From Verminephrobacter eiseniae EF01-2 (lineage in GTDB: Bacteria; Pseudomonadota; Gammaproteobacteria; Burkholderiales; Burkholderiaceae_C), in assembly GCF_000015565.1 (NCBI RefSeq), contig NC_008786.1, positions 2,232,001 to 2,296,000 on the forward strand: a stretch of 64,000 bases of DNA, read 5' to 3'. The number at the start of each line of letters is the position of its first letter. The first letter of the stretch is position 1. A model generated the notes under the pieces. It was given only the letters and a program-made list of their open reading frames with translations, ran no database searches and was not told the origin of the DNA. This document shows positions 1 through 11,163 of the stretch, one piece after another. Made by a program: the position numbers and the translations under genes.

Positions 1-2
1 TC

Positions 3-3000
3 GCCGGCGTCCTGGACGCGCAGGGCAACGCCGGAACGGGCAGCGCCAGCAGCGGCAACTTCAGCATCGACACCAGGCCGACCGTGGTCGACAGGCCGCC
101 CGAGGTCACGGTGACGATCAGCGACAACCACCTGACTGCTGGCGAAACCGCCACCGTCACCTTCACCTTCAGCGAGCGCGTCACCGGCTTTGATACCGGG
201 GACATCCAGTACGACAGCAGCAAAGGCACGCTGGGCGCGCTGACGGCGGTCGGCACCGACGGCAGGATCTGGACAGCCACCTACACGCCCAGCAGCGGCA
301 TCGAGAGCGCCAACAACACCATCCGCGTGAACCTCGCCGGCGTGCTGGACGCGCAGGGCAACGCCGGAACGGGCAGCGCCAGCAGCGGCAACTTCAGCAT
401 CGACACCAGGCCGACCGTGGTCGACAGGCCGCCCGAGGTCACGGTGACGATCAGCGACAACCACCTGACCGCTGGCGAAACCGCCACCGTCACCTTCACC
501 TTCAGCGAGCGCGTCACCGGCTTTGATACCGCGGACATCCAGTACGACACCAGCAAAGGCACGCTGGGCGCTCTGATGGCGGTCGGCACCGACGGCAAGG
601 TCTGGACAGCCACCTACACGCCCAGCAGCGGCATCGAGAGCGCCGACAACACCATCCGCGTGAACCTGGCCGGCGTGCTGGACGCGCAGAGCAACGCCGG
701 AACGGGCACCGGCAGCAGCGGCAACTTCAGCATCGACACCAGGCCGACCGTGGTCGACAGGCCGCCCGAGGTCACGGTGACGATCAGCGACAACCACCTG
801 AGCGCTGGCGAAACCGCCACCGTCACCTTCACCTTCAGCGAGAGCGTCACCGGCTTCGATCTCAACGACGTTCAGTACGACACCAGCAAAGGCACGCTGA
901 GCGCTCTGATGGCGGTCGGCACCGACGGCAAGGTCTGGACAGCCAGCTACACGCCCCGGCCCAACACCGAAAGCGCCAACAACACCATCCGCGTGAACCT
1001 CGCCGGCGTGCTGGACGCGCAGGGCAATGCCGGAACGGGCACCGGCAGCAGCGGCAACTTCAGCATCGACACCAGGCCGACCGTGGTCGACAGGCCGCCC
1101 GAAGTCACGGTGACGATCAGCGACAACCACCTGAGCGCTGGCGAAACCGCCACCGTCACCTTCACCTTCAGCGAGCGCGTCACCGGCTTTGATACCGGGG
1201 ACATCCAGTACGACACCAGCAAAGGCACGCTGGGCGCGCTGACGGCAGTCGGCACCGACGGCAGGGTCTGGACAGCCACCTACACGCCCAGCAGCGGCAT
1301 CGAGAGCGCCAACAACACCATCCGCGTGAACCTGGCCGGCGTCCAGGACGCGCAGGGCAACGCCGGAGCGGGCAGCGCCAGCAGCGGCAACTTCAGCATC
1401 GACACCAGGCCGACCGTGGTCGACAGGCCGCCCGAGGTCACGGTGACGATCAGCGACGAGCGCCTGACCGCTGGCGAAACCGCCACCGTCACCTTCGCCT
1501 TCAGCGAGCGTGTCACCGGCTTTGATACCGAGGACATCCAGTACGACACCAGCAAAGGCACGCTGGGCGCTCTGACGGCGGTCGGCACCGACGGCAAGGT
1601 CTGGAGCGCCACCTACACGCCCAGCAGCGGCATCGAGAGCGCCAACAACACCATCCGCGTAAACCTCGCCGGCGTCCTGGACGCGCAGGGCAACGCCGGA
1701 GTGGGCAGCGCCAGCAGCGGCAACTTCAGCATCGACACCAGGCCCACCGAGGTCGACGGGCGGCCCAGCATCGTCTCTGTGGTGGGCCCCACCTCCATCG
1801 TCACGGGGGACACCGACGTCACCATTACCTTCACCTTCAGCGAGGCAGTCACCGGCTTCACGTTGGCCAACATCAATTTGGACAACTCCAGTGCCTCTCC
1901 CTACATCACCTTCAGCCCGAAAGAGCCAGTCAGCGCAGATGGTGGCCGCACCTGGACCATCACCTACCGTGCCAGTCCGCATGTCGCGAGTGATTCCACC
2001 AACACCGTCAGCATCCGCAACCTCGATGGCGTGCGTGACCTCGCAGGCAACGCCGCAGTGCCTAACTCCAGCGCCAGCACCAACAACTACGAGGTCGACG
2101 CCCAGTATCCCTATCCCACCAGCGCCACGTTTGACAAAGCGCGCCTTACCGCCGGAGAAACCGCCACCGTCACGGTCACCTTCAACGAGATCGTCAACAA
2201 CGTCACCGCAGATACCTTCGAAATCCCCAACGGTTCAGTGAGCAACCTGAGGCAGGACACGACCGACGGCAGAATCTGGAGGGCCACCTTCACACCCACG
2301 GCCAACCTGCAGAGCGCCAGCAGCTCGATCAGCATCATTCAGGACGGCATCAGGGACAGCGCCGGCAACGTCAGCAATGGCTCCCAGCCGTTCCGCGAAT
2401 CCACCATCAGCATCGACACCAAGCGCCCCGAAGTCACGGTGGCGATCAGCGACAACCGCTTGACCGTTGGCGAAACCGCCACCGTCACCTTCACCTTCAG
2501 CGAGCGCGTCACCGGCTTCGATCTCAACGACGTTCAGTACGACACCAGCAAAGGCACGCTGGGCGCGCTGACGGCGGTCGGCACCGACGGCAGGATCTGG
2601 ACAGCCACCTACACGCCCAGCAGCGGCATCGAGAGCGCCACCAACACCATCCGCGTGAACCTCGCCGGCGTCCTGGACGCGCAGGGCAACGCCGGAACGG
2701 GCAGCGCCAGCAGCGGCAACTTCAGCATCGACACCAGGCCGACCGTGGTCGACAGGCCGCCCGAGGTCACGGTGACGATCAGCGACAACCACCTGACTGC
2801 TGGCGAAACCGCCACCGTCACCTTCACCTTCAGCGAGCGCGTCACCGGCTTTGATACCGGGGACATCCAGTACGACAGCAGCAAAGGCACGCTGGGCGCG
2901 CTGACGGCGGTCGGCACCGACGGCAGGATCTGGACAGCCACCTACACGCCCAGCAGCGGCATCGAGAGCGCCAACAACACCATCCGCGTGAACCTCGCCG

Positions 3001-6000
3001 GCGTGCTGGACGCGCAGGGCAACGCCGGAACGGGCAGCGCCAGCAGCGGCAACTTCAGCATCGACACCAAGCCGCCCGAAGTCACGGTGACGATCAGCGA
3101 CGAGCGCCTGAGTGCGGGAGAAACCGCCACCGTCACCTTCACCTTCAGAGAGAGCGTCACCGGCTTTGGCACCGAGGACATCCAGTACGACACCAGCAAA
3201 GGCACGCTGGGCGCGCTGACGGCGGTCGGCACCGACGGCAGGGTCTGGACAGCCACCTACACGCCCAGCAGCGGCATCGAGAGCGCCGACAACACCATCC
3301 GCGTGAACCTGGCCGGCGTGCTGGACGCGCAGGGCAACGTCGGAGCGGGCAGCGCCAGCAGCGGCAACTTCAGCATCGACACCAGGCCGACCGAAGTCAC
3401 GGTGACGATCAGCGACGAGCGCCTGAGTGCGGGAGAAACCGCCACCTTCACCTTCACCTTCAGAGAGAGCGTCACCGGCTTTGGCACCGAGGACATCCAG
3501 TACGACACCAGCAAAGGCACGCTGGGTGCGCTGACGGCGGTGGGCACCGACGGCAGGATCTGGACAGCCACCTACACGCCCAGCAGCGGCATCGAGAGCG
3601 CCGACAACACCATCCGCGTGAACCTCGCCGGCGTGCTGGACGCGCAGGGCAACGCCGGAACGGGCAGCGCCAGCAGCGGCAACTTCAGCATCGACACCAG
3701 GCCGACCGTGGTCGACAGGCCGCCCGAGGTCACGGTGACGATCAGCGACAACCACCTGACCGCTGGCGAAACCGCCACCGTCACCTTCACCTTCAGCGAG
3801 CGCGTCACCGGCTTTGATACCGCGGACATCCAGTACGACACCAGCAAAGGCACGCTGGGTGCGCTGACGGCGGTCGGCACCGACGGCAGGATCTGGACAG
3901 CCACCTACACGCCCAGCAGCGGCATCGAGAGCGCCAACAACACCATCCGCGTGAACCTGGCCGGCGTCCAGGACGCGCAGGGCAACGCCGGAACGGGCAG
4001 CGCCAGCAGCGGCAACTTCAGCATCGACACCAGGCCGACCGTGGTCGACAGGCCGCCCGAGGTCACGGTGACGATCAGCGACAACCACCTGACCGCTGGC
4101 GAAACCGCCACCGTCACCTTCACCTTCAGCGAGCGCGTCACCGGCTTTGATACCGCGGACATCCAGTACGACACCAGCAAAGGCACGCTGGGCGCTCTGA
4201 TGGCGGTCGGCACCGACGGCAAGGTCTGGACAGCCACCTACACGCCCAGCAGCGGCATCGAGAGCGCCGACAACACCATCCGCGTGAACCTCAGCGGCGT
4301 GCTGGACGCGCAAGGCAACGCCGGAACGGGCACCGGCAGCAGCGGCAACTTCAGCATCGACACCAGGCCGACCGTGGTCGACAGGCCGCCCGAGGTCACG
4401 GTGACGATCAGCGACAACCGCCTGAGCGCTGGCGAAACCGCCACCGTCACCTTCACCTTCAGCGAGCGCGTCACCGGCTTTGATACCGCGGATATCCAGT
4501 ACGACACCAGCAAAGGCACGCTGGGCGCGCTGACGGCGGTCGGCACCGACGGCAAGGTCTGGAGCGCCACCTACACGCCCAACAGCGACACCGAAAGCGC
4601 CACCAACACCATCCGCGTGAACCTCGCCGGCGTCCAGGACGCGCAGGGCAACGCCGGAGCGGGCAGCGTCAGCAGCGGCAACTTCAGCATCGACACCAAG
4701 CGCCCCGAAGTCACGGTGACGATCAGCGACAACCACCTGAGCGCAGGAGAAACCGCCACCGTCACCTTCACCTTCAGAGAGAGCGTCACCGGCTTTGGCA
4801 CCGAGGACATCCAGTACGACACCAGCAAAGGCACGCTGGGCGCGCTGACGGCGGTGGGCACCGACGGCAAGGTCTGGAGCGCCACCTACACGCCCCGGCC
4901 CGACACCGAGAGCGCCGACAACACCATCCGCGTGAACCTCAGCGGCGTGCTGGACGCGCAGGGCAATGCCGGAACGGGCACCAGCACCAGCGGCAACTTC
5001 AGCATCGACACCAGGCCGACCGTGGTCGACAGGCCGCCCGAGGTCACGGTGACGATCAGCGACAACCACCTGACCGCTGGCGAAACCGCCACCGTCACCT
5101 TCACCTTCAGCGAGCGCGTCACCGGCTTTGATACTGCGGACATCCAGTACGACACCAGCAAAGGCACGCTGGGCGCGCTGACGGCAGTCGGCACCGACGG
5201 CAGGGTCTGGACAGCCACCTACACGCCCAGCAGCGGCATCGAGAGCGCCAACAACACCATCCGCGTGAACCTGGCCGGCGTCCAGGACGCGCAGGGCAAC
5301 GCCGGAACGGGCAGCGCCAGCAGCGGCAACTTCAGCATCGACACCAGGCCGACCGTGGTCGACAGGCCGCCCGAGGTCACGGTGACGATCAGCGACAACC
5401 ACCTGACCGCTGGCGAAACCGCCATCGTCACCTTCACCTTCAGCGAGCGCGTCACCGGCTTTGATACCGCGGACATCCAGTACGACACCAGCAAAGGCAC
5501 GCTGGGCGCTCTGATGGCGGTCGGCACCGACGGCAAGGTCTGGACAGCCACCTACACGCCCAGCAGCGGCATCGAGAGCGCCGACAACACCATCCGCGTG
5601 AACCTGGCCGGCGTGCTGGACGCGCAGAGCAACGCCGGAACGGGCACCGGCAGCAGCGGCAACTTCAGCATCGACACCAGGCCGCCCGGGGTCACGGTGA
5701 CGATCAGCGACAGCAGCCTCGCCGCAGGAGAAACCGCCACCGTCACCGTCACCTTCAGCGAGCGCGTCACCGGCTTCGATCTCAACGACGTTCAATACGA
5801 CACCAGCAAAGGCACGCTGAGCGCGCTGACGGCGGTGGGCACCGACGGCAAGGTCTGGACAGCCACCTACACGCCCCGGCCCGACACCGAGAGCGCCGAC
5901 AACACCATCCGCGTGAACCTCGCCGGCGTGCTGGACGCGCAGGGCAACGCCGGAACGGGCAGCGTCAGCAGCGGCAACTTCAGCATCGACACCAAGCGCC

Positions 6001-9000
6001 CCGAGGTCACGGTGACGATCAGCGACGAGCGCCTCGCCGCAGGAGAAACCGCCACTGTCACCTTCACCTTCAGAGAGAGCGTCACCGGCTTTGGCACCGA
6101 GGACATCCAGTACGACACCAGCAAAGGCACGCTGGGCGCGCTGACGGCGGTGGGCACCGACGGCAGGATCTGGACAGCCACCTACACGCCCAGCAGCGGC
6201 ATCGAGAGCGCCAACAACACCATCCGCGTGAACCTCGCCGGCGTGCTGGACGCGCAGGGCAACGCCGGGGTGGGCACCGGCAGCAGCGGCAACTTCAGCA
6301 TCGACACCAAGCCGCCCGAAGTCACGGTGACGATCAGCGACGAGCGCCTGACCGCTGGAGAAACCGCCACCGTCACCTTCACCTTCAACGAGCGCGTCAC
6401 CGGCTTCGATCTCAACGACATCCAGTACGACACCAGCAAAGGCACGCTGAGCGCTCTGACGGCAGTCGGCACCGACGGCAAGGTCTGGAGCGCCACCTAC
6501 ACGCCCCGGCCCAACATCGAGAGCGCCGACAACACCATCCGCGTGAACCTCAGCGGCGTGCTGGACGCGCAGGGCAACGCCGGAACGGGCACCGGCAGCA
6601 GCGGCAACTTCAGCATCGACACCAGGCCGCCCGAAGTCACGGTGACGATCAGCGACGAGCGCCTGAGTGCTGGAGAAACCGCCACCGTCACCTTCACCTT
6701 CAGAGAGAGCGTCACCGGCTTTGGCACCGAGGACATCCAGTACGACACCAGCAAAGGCACGCTGAGCGCTCTGACGGCGGTGGGCACCGACGGCAAGGTC
6801 TGGACAGCCACCTACACGCCCCGGCCCAACATCGAGAGCGCCGACAACACCATCCGCGTGAACCTGGCCGGCGTCCAGGACGCGCAGGGCAACGCCGGAA
6901 CGGGCAGCGTCAGCAGCGGCAACTTCAGCATCGACACCAAACGCCCCGAGGTCACGGTGGCGATCAGCGACGAGCGCCTGAGTGCGGGAGAAACCGCCAC
7001 CGTCACCTTCACCTTCAGAGAGAGCGTCACCGGCTTTGGCACCGAGGACATCCAGTACGACACCAGCAAAGGCACGCTGGGCGCGCTGACGGCAGTCGGC
7101 ACCGACGGCAGGGTCTGGACAGCCACCTACACGCCCCGCAGCGACATCGAGAGCGTCAACAACACCATCCGCGTGAACCTCAGCGGCGTCCTGGACGCGC
7201 AGGGCAACGCCGGAACGGGCAGCGTCAGCAGCGGCAACTTCAGCATCGACACCCGGCCGCCCGGGGTCACGGTGACGATCAGCGACGAGCGCCTGAGCGC
7301 AGGAGAAACCGCCACCGTCACCTTCACCTTCAACGAGCGCGTCACCGGCTTCGATCTCAACGACGTTCAGTACGACACCAGCAAAGGCACGCTGGGCGCG
7401 CTGACGGCGGTGGGCACCGACGGCAAGGTCTGGACAGCCACCTACACGCCCCGCAGCGACATCGAGAGCGCCGACAACACCATCCGCGTGAACCTGGCCG
7501 GCGTCCTGGACGCGCAGGGCAACGCCGGAACGGGCAGCGTCAGCAGCGGCAACTTCAGCATCGACACCAGGCCGCCCGGGGTCACGGTGACGATCAGCGA
7601 CGAGCGCCTGAGCGCAGGAGAAACCGCCACCGTCACCTTCACCTTCAGAGAGAGCGTCACCGGCTTCGATCTCAACGACGTTCAGTACGACACCAGCAAA
7701 GGCACGCTGGGCGCTCTGACGGCAGTCGGCACCGACGGCAAGGTCTGGAGCGCCACCTACACGCCCCGGCCCGACACCGAGAGCGCCGACAACACCATCC
7801 GCGTGAACCTCAGCGGCGTGCTGGACGCGCAGGGCAACGCCGGAACGGGCAGCGTCAGCAGCGGCAACTTCAGCATCGACACCAAGCGCCCCGAAGTCAC
7901 GGTGACGATCAGCGACGAGCGCCTGAGCGCAGGAGAAACCGCCACCGTCACCGTCACCTTCAGAGAGAGCGTCACCGGCTTCGATCTCAACGACGTTCAG
8001 TACGACACCAGCAAAGGCACGCTGGGCGCGCTGACGGCAGTCGGCACCGACGGCAAGGTCTGGACAGCCACCTACACGCCCCGGCCCGGCACCGAGAGCG
8101 CCGACAACACCATCCGCGTGAACCTCGCCGGCGTGCTGGACGCGCAGGGCAACGCCGGAACGGGCAGCGTCAGCAGCGGCAACTTCAGCATCGACACCAA
8201 GCGCCCCGAAGTCACGGTGACGATCAGCGACGAGCGCCTGAGCGCTGGCCAAACCGCCACCGTCACCTTCACCTTCAGAGAGAGCGTCACCGGCTTTGCT
8301 GCCGAGGACATCCAGTACGACACCAGCAAAGGCACGCTGGGCGCTCTGACGGCGGTCGGCACCGACGGCAAGGTCTGGACAGCCAGCTACACGCCCCGGC
8401 CCGACACCGAGAGCGCCGACAACACCATCCGCGTGAACCTGGCCGGCGTGCTGGACGCGCAGGGCAACGCCGGAACGGGCAGCGTCAGCAGCGGCAACTT
8501 CAGCATCGACACCAAACGCCCCGAGGTCACGGTGGCGATCAGCGACGAGCGCCTGAGTGCGGGAGAAACCGCCACCGTCACCTTCACCTTCAGAGAGAGC
8601 GTCACCGGCTTTGCTGCCGAGGACATCCAGTACGACACCAGCAAAGGCACGCTGGGCGCTCTGACGGCGGTCGGCACCGACGGCAAGGTCTGGACAGCCA
8701 GCTACACGCCCCGGCCCGACACCGAGAGCGCCGACAACACCATCCGCGTGAACCTGGCCGGCGTGCTGGACGCGCAGGGCAACGCCGGAACGGGCAGCGG
8801 CAGCAGCGGCAACTTCAGCATCGACACCAAGCGCCCCGAGGTCACGGTGACGATCAGCGACGAGCGCCTGGCCGCTGGCCAAACCGCCACCTTCACCTTC
8901 ACCTTCAGAGAGAGCGTCACCGGCTTTGGCACCGAGGACATCCAGTACGACACCAGCAAAGGCACGCTGGGCGCTCTGACGGCGGTCGGCACCGATGGCA

Positions 9001-10811
9001 AGGTCTGGACAGCCACCTACACGCCCCGGCCCGACACCGAGAGCGCCGACAACACCATCCGCGTGAACCTCGCCGGCGTGCTGGACGCGCAAGGCAACGC
9101 CGGAACGGGCAGCGCCAGCAGCGGCAACTTCAGCATCGACACCAGGCCGCCCGGGGTCACGGTGACGATCAGCGACGAGCGCCTGAGCGCTGGAGAAACC
9201 GCCACCGTCACCTTCACCTTCAGAGAGAGCGTCACCGGCTTTGGCACCGAGGACATCCAGTACGACACCAGCAAAGGCACGCTGGGCGCGCTGACGGCAG
9301 TCGGCACCGACGGCAAGGTCTGGAGCGCCACCTACACGCCCCGTAGCGACATCGAGAGCGCCGACAACACCATCCGCGTGAACCTCGCCGGCGTGCTGGA
9401 CGCGCAGGGCAACGCCGGAACGGGCAGCGTCAGCAGCGGCAACTTCAGCATCGACACCAAGCGCCCCGAGGTCACGGTGACGATCAGCGACGAGCGCCTG
9501 AGCGCTGGAGAAACCGCCACCGTCACCTTCACCTTCAACGAGCGCGTCACCGGCTTCACGAAAGAGGCCATCGACCTGTCCCAGGCCAACGGCACGCTCG
9601 GCGACCTGGTGCCGGTCGGCACCGACGGCAAAGCCTGGACAGCCACTTTCACGCCCACGGCCAGCCTGGCGCGCACCACCAACCACCGGCTCACCCTGAA
9701 CCTGGCCAATGTCAGGGATGCCGCAGGCAACGCCCCGGCGGTGAACACTTACTCGTTCAACCAGTACACCGTAGACACCATGGTCTTTGCGCTCAGCAGC
9801 GCCACGGTGAACCGCGACCAGTTGGTGCTGAGCTACGGCCACGAAACGGCGCTGGACGGGAACGCGGACCGTGCCCCGACCAACGAGTCCTTTACCGTGC
9901 TGGTCGATGGCACGCGCATCGATGTCAGCCGGGTGACGGTGGATGCAGCGGCCAGGACGGTCACGCTGACCTTGGCCCGCGCCGTGGCTGCCGGCCAGAC
10001 GGTGACCGTCGCCTACCAGGACACCGATACCAGCGACAACAAAGCGCTACAGGAAGCCGGCACCGCCGCCAATGGCGGCGATGACGCGGCCAGTTTTGCG
10101 GCCAGGGCGGTGACCAACCTCACCCGGTCCCCGGTTGCACCCGCCACACCGGAGGCGCCGGGGGCGTCTGGAGGGTCTGGGGGGTCCGGAGGGTCCGGGT
10201 CGTCTGGGGCGCCGGACTCCGACTACGACAGTGTGCCCAACGCCCAGGAAAACCAGGCCCCCGGCCTGCTGCGCCCCGATGGCTCGGCCGGCCTGGATGG
10301 CGACGGCAACGGCGACGGTATCCGGGACAGCGAGCAGGTCGCCGTCGGCTCGACCCGCGACCTGACCTTGGTGGCCGGCAGCCAGAACGGCAAGGTGATC
10401 CCCGGCAGCAATGCGCGCATTACCGAACTGGTGCGCAACGAAGCCCCCGCCAGCCTGCCCAAGGGCATGGAAATGCCGATCGGCCTGACGCAATTCAGGG
10501 TCGGCCTGTCCGTAGGCCGCTACACCGAGAGCTTCAGCCTGTATGTGGACCCGGCCACCGGCGTCAACGGCTACTGGGTCAAGGACAGCGCCGGCACCTG
10601 GGTGAACCTGGCCAGCGAACCCTACGGCGGCAAAGTGACCAGCGAAGGCGGGCGCACGCGGCTGGACTTCCAGATCCAGGACGGCGGCCAGTACGATGCC
10701 GACGGGCTGGCCGATGGCAACATCACCGCCCTTGGCGCGGCAGCGAAGATGCCGCTGTCCATCGTCGGGCAAGCGCCGCCCCAGGTCAATTCGCATGGCT
10801 TTTGGTTCTAG
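3..10811 (+). CDS. Giant Ig-like repeat surface protein with C-terminal anchor domain (5' end outside window)
   Basis: The reading frame is open from the left edge, so the true start lies upstream. What is visible is about 30 bacterial Ig-like modules (Big_12-type, core VTVTISD..L.AGETATVTFTF and ending GNFSIDT), each 105 or 111 residues. They are followed by a SwmB-like module (nt about 9780-10120), a Gly/Ser-rich linker (nt about 10140-10215), Asp-rich segments resembling thrombospondin type-3 calcium sites (DSDYDS, DGDGNGDGIRD), and a C-terminal domain of the choice-of-anchor U kind ending SHGFWF. Two modules near nt 1740-2430 are more divergent than the rest. Proteins of this architecture are generally extracellular adhesins or surface-layer-like stalks; that role is inferred. 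No catalytic domain is seen. The next three genes are shorter paralogues with the same C-terminus. Confidence 0.9.
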   Translation, partial: AGVLDAQGNAGTGSASSGNFSIDTRPTVVDRPPEVTVTISDNHLTAGETATVTFTFSERVTGFDTGDIQYDSSKGTLGALTAVGTDGRIWTATYTPSSGIESANNTIRVNLAGVLDAQGNAGTGSASSGNFSIDTRPTVVDRPPEVTVTISDNHLTAGETATVTFTFSERVTGFDTADIQYDTSKGTLGALMAVGTDGKVWTATYTPSSGIESADNTIRVNLAGVLDAQSNAGTGTGSSGNFSIDTRPTVVDRPPEVTVTISDNHLSAGETATVTFTFSESVTGFDLNDVQYDTSKGTLSALMAVGTDGKVWTASYTPRPNTESANNTIRVNLAGVLDAQGNAGTGTGSSGNFSIDTRPTVVDRPPEVTVTISDNHLSAGETATVTFTFSERVTGFDTGDIQYDTSKGTLGALTAVGTDGRVWTATYTPSSGIESANNTIRVNLAGVQDAQGNAGAGSASSGNFSIDTRPTVVDRPPEVTVTISDERLTAGETATVTFAFSERVTGFDTEDIQYDTSKGTLGALTAVGTDGKVWSATYTPSSGIESANNTIRVNLAGVLDAQGNAGVGSASSGNFSIDTRPTEVDGRPSIVSVVGPTSIVTGDTDVTITFTFSEAVTGFTLANINLDNSSASPYITFSPKEPVSADGGRTWTITYRASPHVASDSTNTVSIRNLDGVRDLAGNAAVPNSSASTNNYEVDAQYPYPTSATFDKARLTAGETATVTVTFNEIVNNVTADTFEIPNGSVSNLRQDTTDGRIWRATFTPTANLQSASSSISIIQDGIRDSAGNVSNGSQPFRESTISIDTKRPEVTVAISDNRLTVGETATVTFTFSERVTGFDLNDVQYDTSKGTLGALTAVGTDGRIWTATYTPSSGIESATNTIRVNLAGVLDAQGNAGTGSASSGNFSIDTRPTVVDRPPEVTVTISDNHLTAGETATVTFTFSERVTGFDTGDIQYDSSKGTLGALTAVGTDGRIWTATYTPSSGIESANNTIRVNLAGVLDAQGNAGTGSASSGNFSIDTKPPEVTVTISDERLSAGETATVTFTFRESVTGFGTEDIQYDTSKGTLGALTAVGTDGRVWTATYTPSSGIESADNTIRVNLAGVLDAQGNVGAGSASSGNFSIDTRPTEVTVTISDERLSAGETATFTFTFRESVTGFGTEDIQYDTSKGTLGALTAVGTDGRIWTATYTPSSGIESADNTIRVNLAGVLDAQGNAGTGSASSGNFSIDTRPTVVDRPPEVTVTISDNHLTAGETATVTFTFSERVTGFDTADIQYDTSKGTLGALTAVGTDGRIWTATYTPSSGIESANNTIRVNLAGVQDAQGNAGTGSASSGNFSIDTRPTVVDRPPEVTVTISDNHLTAGETATVTFTFSERVTGFDTADIQYDTSKGTLGALMAVGTDGKVWTATYTPSSGIESADNTIRVNLSGVLDAQGNAGTGTGSSGNFSIDTRPTVVDRPPEVTVTISDNRLSAGETATVTFTFSERVTGFDTADIQYDTSKGTLGALTAVGTDGKVWSATYTPNSDTESATNTIRVNLAGVQDAQGNAGAGSVSSGNFSIDTKRPEVTVTISDNHLSAGETATVTFTFRESVTGFGTEDIQYDTSKGTLGALTAVGTDGKVWSATYTPRPDTESADNTIRVNLSGVLDAQGNAGTGTSTSGNFSIDTRPTVVDRPPEVTVTISDNHLTAGETATVTFTFSERVTGFDTADIQYDTSKGTLGALTAVGTDGRVWTATYTPSSGIESANNTIRVNLAGVQDAQGNAGTGSASSGNFSIDTRPTVVDRPPEVTVTISDNHLTAGETAIVTFTFSERVTGFDTADIQYDTSKGTLGALMAVGTDGKVWTATYTPSSGIESADNTIRVNLAGVLDAQSNAGTGTGSSGNFSIDTRPPGVTVTISDSSLAAGETATVTVTFSERVTGFDLNDVQYDTSKGTLSALTAVGTDGKVWTATYTPRPDTESADNTIRVNLAGVLDAQGNAGTGSVSSGNFSIDTKRPEVTVTISDERLAAGETATVTFTFRESVTGFGTEDIQYDTSKGTLGALTAVGTDGRIWTATYTPSSGIESANNTIRVNLAGVLDAQGNAGVGTGSSGNFSIDTKPPEVTVTISDERLTAGETATVTFTFNERVTGFDLNDIQYDTSKGTLSALTAVGTDGKVWSATYTPRPNIESADNTIRVNLSGVLDAQGNAGTGTGSSGNFSIDTRPPEVTVTISDERLSAGETATVTFTFRESVTGFGTEDIQYDTSKGTLSALTAVGTDGKVWTATYTPRPNIESADNTIRVNLAGVQDAQGNAGTGSVSSGNFSIDTKRPEVTVAISDERLSAGETATVTFTFRESVTGFGTEDIQYDTSKGTLGALTAVGTDGRVWTATYTPRSDIESVNNTIRVNLSGVLDAQGNAGTGSVSSGNFSIDTRPPGVTVTISDERLSAGETATVTFTFNERVTGFDLNDVQYDTSKGTLGALTAVGTDGKVWTATYTPRSDIESADNTIRVNLAGVLDAQGNAGTGSVSSGNFSIDTRPPGVTVTISDERLSAGETATVTFTFRESVTGFDLNDVQYDTSKGTLGALTAVGTDGKVWSATYTPRPDTESADNTIRVNLSGVLDAQGNAGTGSVSSGNFSIDTKRPEVTVTISDERLSAGETATVTVTFRESVTGFDLNDVQYDTSKGTLGALTAVGTDGKVWTATYTPRPGTESADNTIRVNLAGVLDAQGNAGTGSVSSGNFSIDTKRPEVTVTISDERLSAGQTATVTFTFRESVTGFAAEDIQYDTSKGTLGALTAVGTDGKVWTASYTPRPDTESADNTIRVNLAGVLDAQGNAGTGSVSSGNFSIDTKRPEVTVAISDERLSAGETATVTFTFRESVTGFAAEDIQYDTSKGTLGALTAVGTDGKVWTASYTPRPDTESADNTIRVNLAGVLDAQGNAGTGSGSSGNFSIDTKRPEVTVTISDERLAAGQTATFTFTFRESVTGFGTEDIQYDTSKGTLGALTAVGTDGKVWTATYTPRPDTESADNTIRVNLAGVLDAQGNAGTGSASSGNFSIDTRPPGVTVTISDERLSAGETATVTFTFRESVTGFGTEDIQYDTSKGTLGALTAVGTDGKVWSATYTPRSDIESADNTIRVNLAGVLDAQGNAGTGSVSSGNFSIDTKRPEVTVTISDERLSAGETATVTFTFNERVTGFTKEAIDLSQANGTLGDLVPVGTDGKAWTATFTPTASLARTTNHRLTLNLANVRDAAGNAPAVNTYSFNQYTVDTMVFALSSATVNRDQLVLSYGHETALDGNADRAPTNESFTVLVDGTRIDVSRVTVDAAARTVTLTLARAVAAGQTVTVAYQDTDTSDNKALQEAGTAANGGDDAASFAARAVTNLTRSPVAPATPEAPGASGGSGGSGGSGSSGAPDSDYDSVPNAQENQAPGLLRPDGSAGLDGDGNGDGIRDSEQVAVGSTRDLTLVAGSQNGKVIPGSNARITELVRNEAPASLPKGMEMPIGLTQFRVGLSVGRYTESFSLYVDPATGVNGYWVKDSAGTWVNLASEPYGGKVTSEGGRTRLDFQIQDGGQYDADGLADGNITALGAAAKMPLSIVGQAPPQVNSHGFWF
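281..9646 (+). repeat. Tandem Ig-module repeat array, 315/333-bp units
   Basis: Units repeat with a period of 315 bp (105 codons) or 333 bp (111 codons). The longer unit carries an extra 18 bp encoding a RPTVVD-type linker. Boundaries recur at 281, 614, 947, 1280, then 2609, 2942, 3257, 3572, 3905 and so on to 9332. Blocks longer than one unit are also duplicated: 1-408 appears identical by eye to 2662-3069, including the rare DSSKG codons. The unit with the rare DAQSNAG variant (about 440-745) recurs near 5380-5690. All periods are multiples of three, so gain or loss of units keeps the frame. Confidence 0.95.
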
Positions 10812-10822
10812 GCTCAAGCCCC

Positions 10823-10850
10823 CTGCTGCGGCCTGAGCGCCAGGCAGCAG
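10823..10850 (+). terminator. Hairpin after stop codon, possible terminator
   Basis: CTGCTGC at 10823-10829 pairs with GCAGCAG at 10844-10850, starting 11 bp after the stop. No T-run follows, so a classical intrinsic terminator is not shown. The same hairpin recurs at the same place behind the second and third genes. Confidence 0.4.
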
Positions 10851-11163
10851 CGGATGGCGCAGTCATCAGGCCAGCCTTGCCAGCGCCGGGTTGGCCGCCC
10901 GGCCCAGGCCGGCCAACGGCCGTCTTTCGGCCTGCGCGCCGACCTTTTCGGGCCTGGAGCGCTCCGCCGTGGCCTGACGCCATTGCCAAAGCATTCGTGA
11001 ACGCGAAGGCGGAGCGCAGACAGTACCAATGCACGGCAAGCGACGCCGGCAAAGTGCATGGATGCTTCAGGAACGGAATGACCTGTTCGGGGCCAGCCGC
11101 GACGGGGGCCTGGTCGGCCACCGCCTGGTGGCCGCCGACACGCAGGGCCACATCGGGCGCTAT

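Noticed and set aside
281..9646. Regular repeats considered as a CRISPR array.
   Set aside because: Units are 315/333 bp, fully coding, with no short spacers between identical repeats.
2235..9842. A continuous 2535-codon antisense ORF opposite the giant Ig-repeat gene, plus many 77-110-codon antisense ORFs with regular spacing.
   Set aside because: It is the shadow of the repeats: one open antisense unit copied about 23 times stays open. The product is a monotonous Ala/Gly/Val/Asp repeat with no family resemblance or ribosome binding site.
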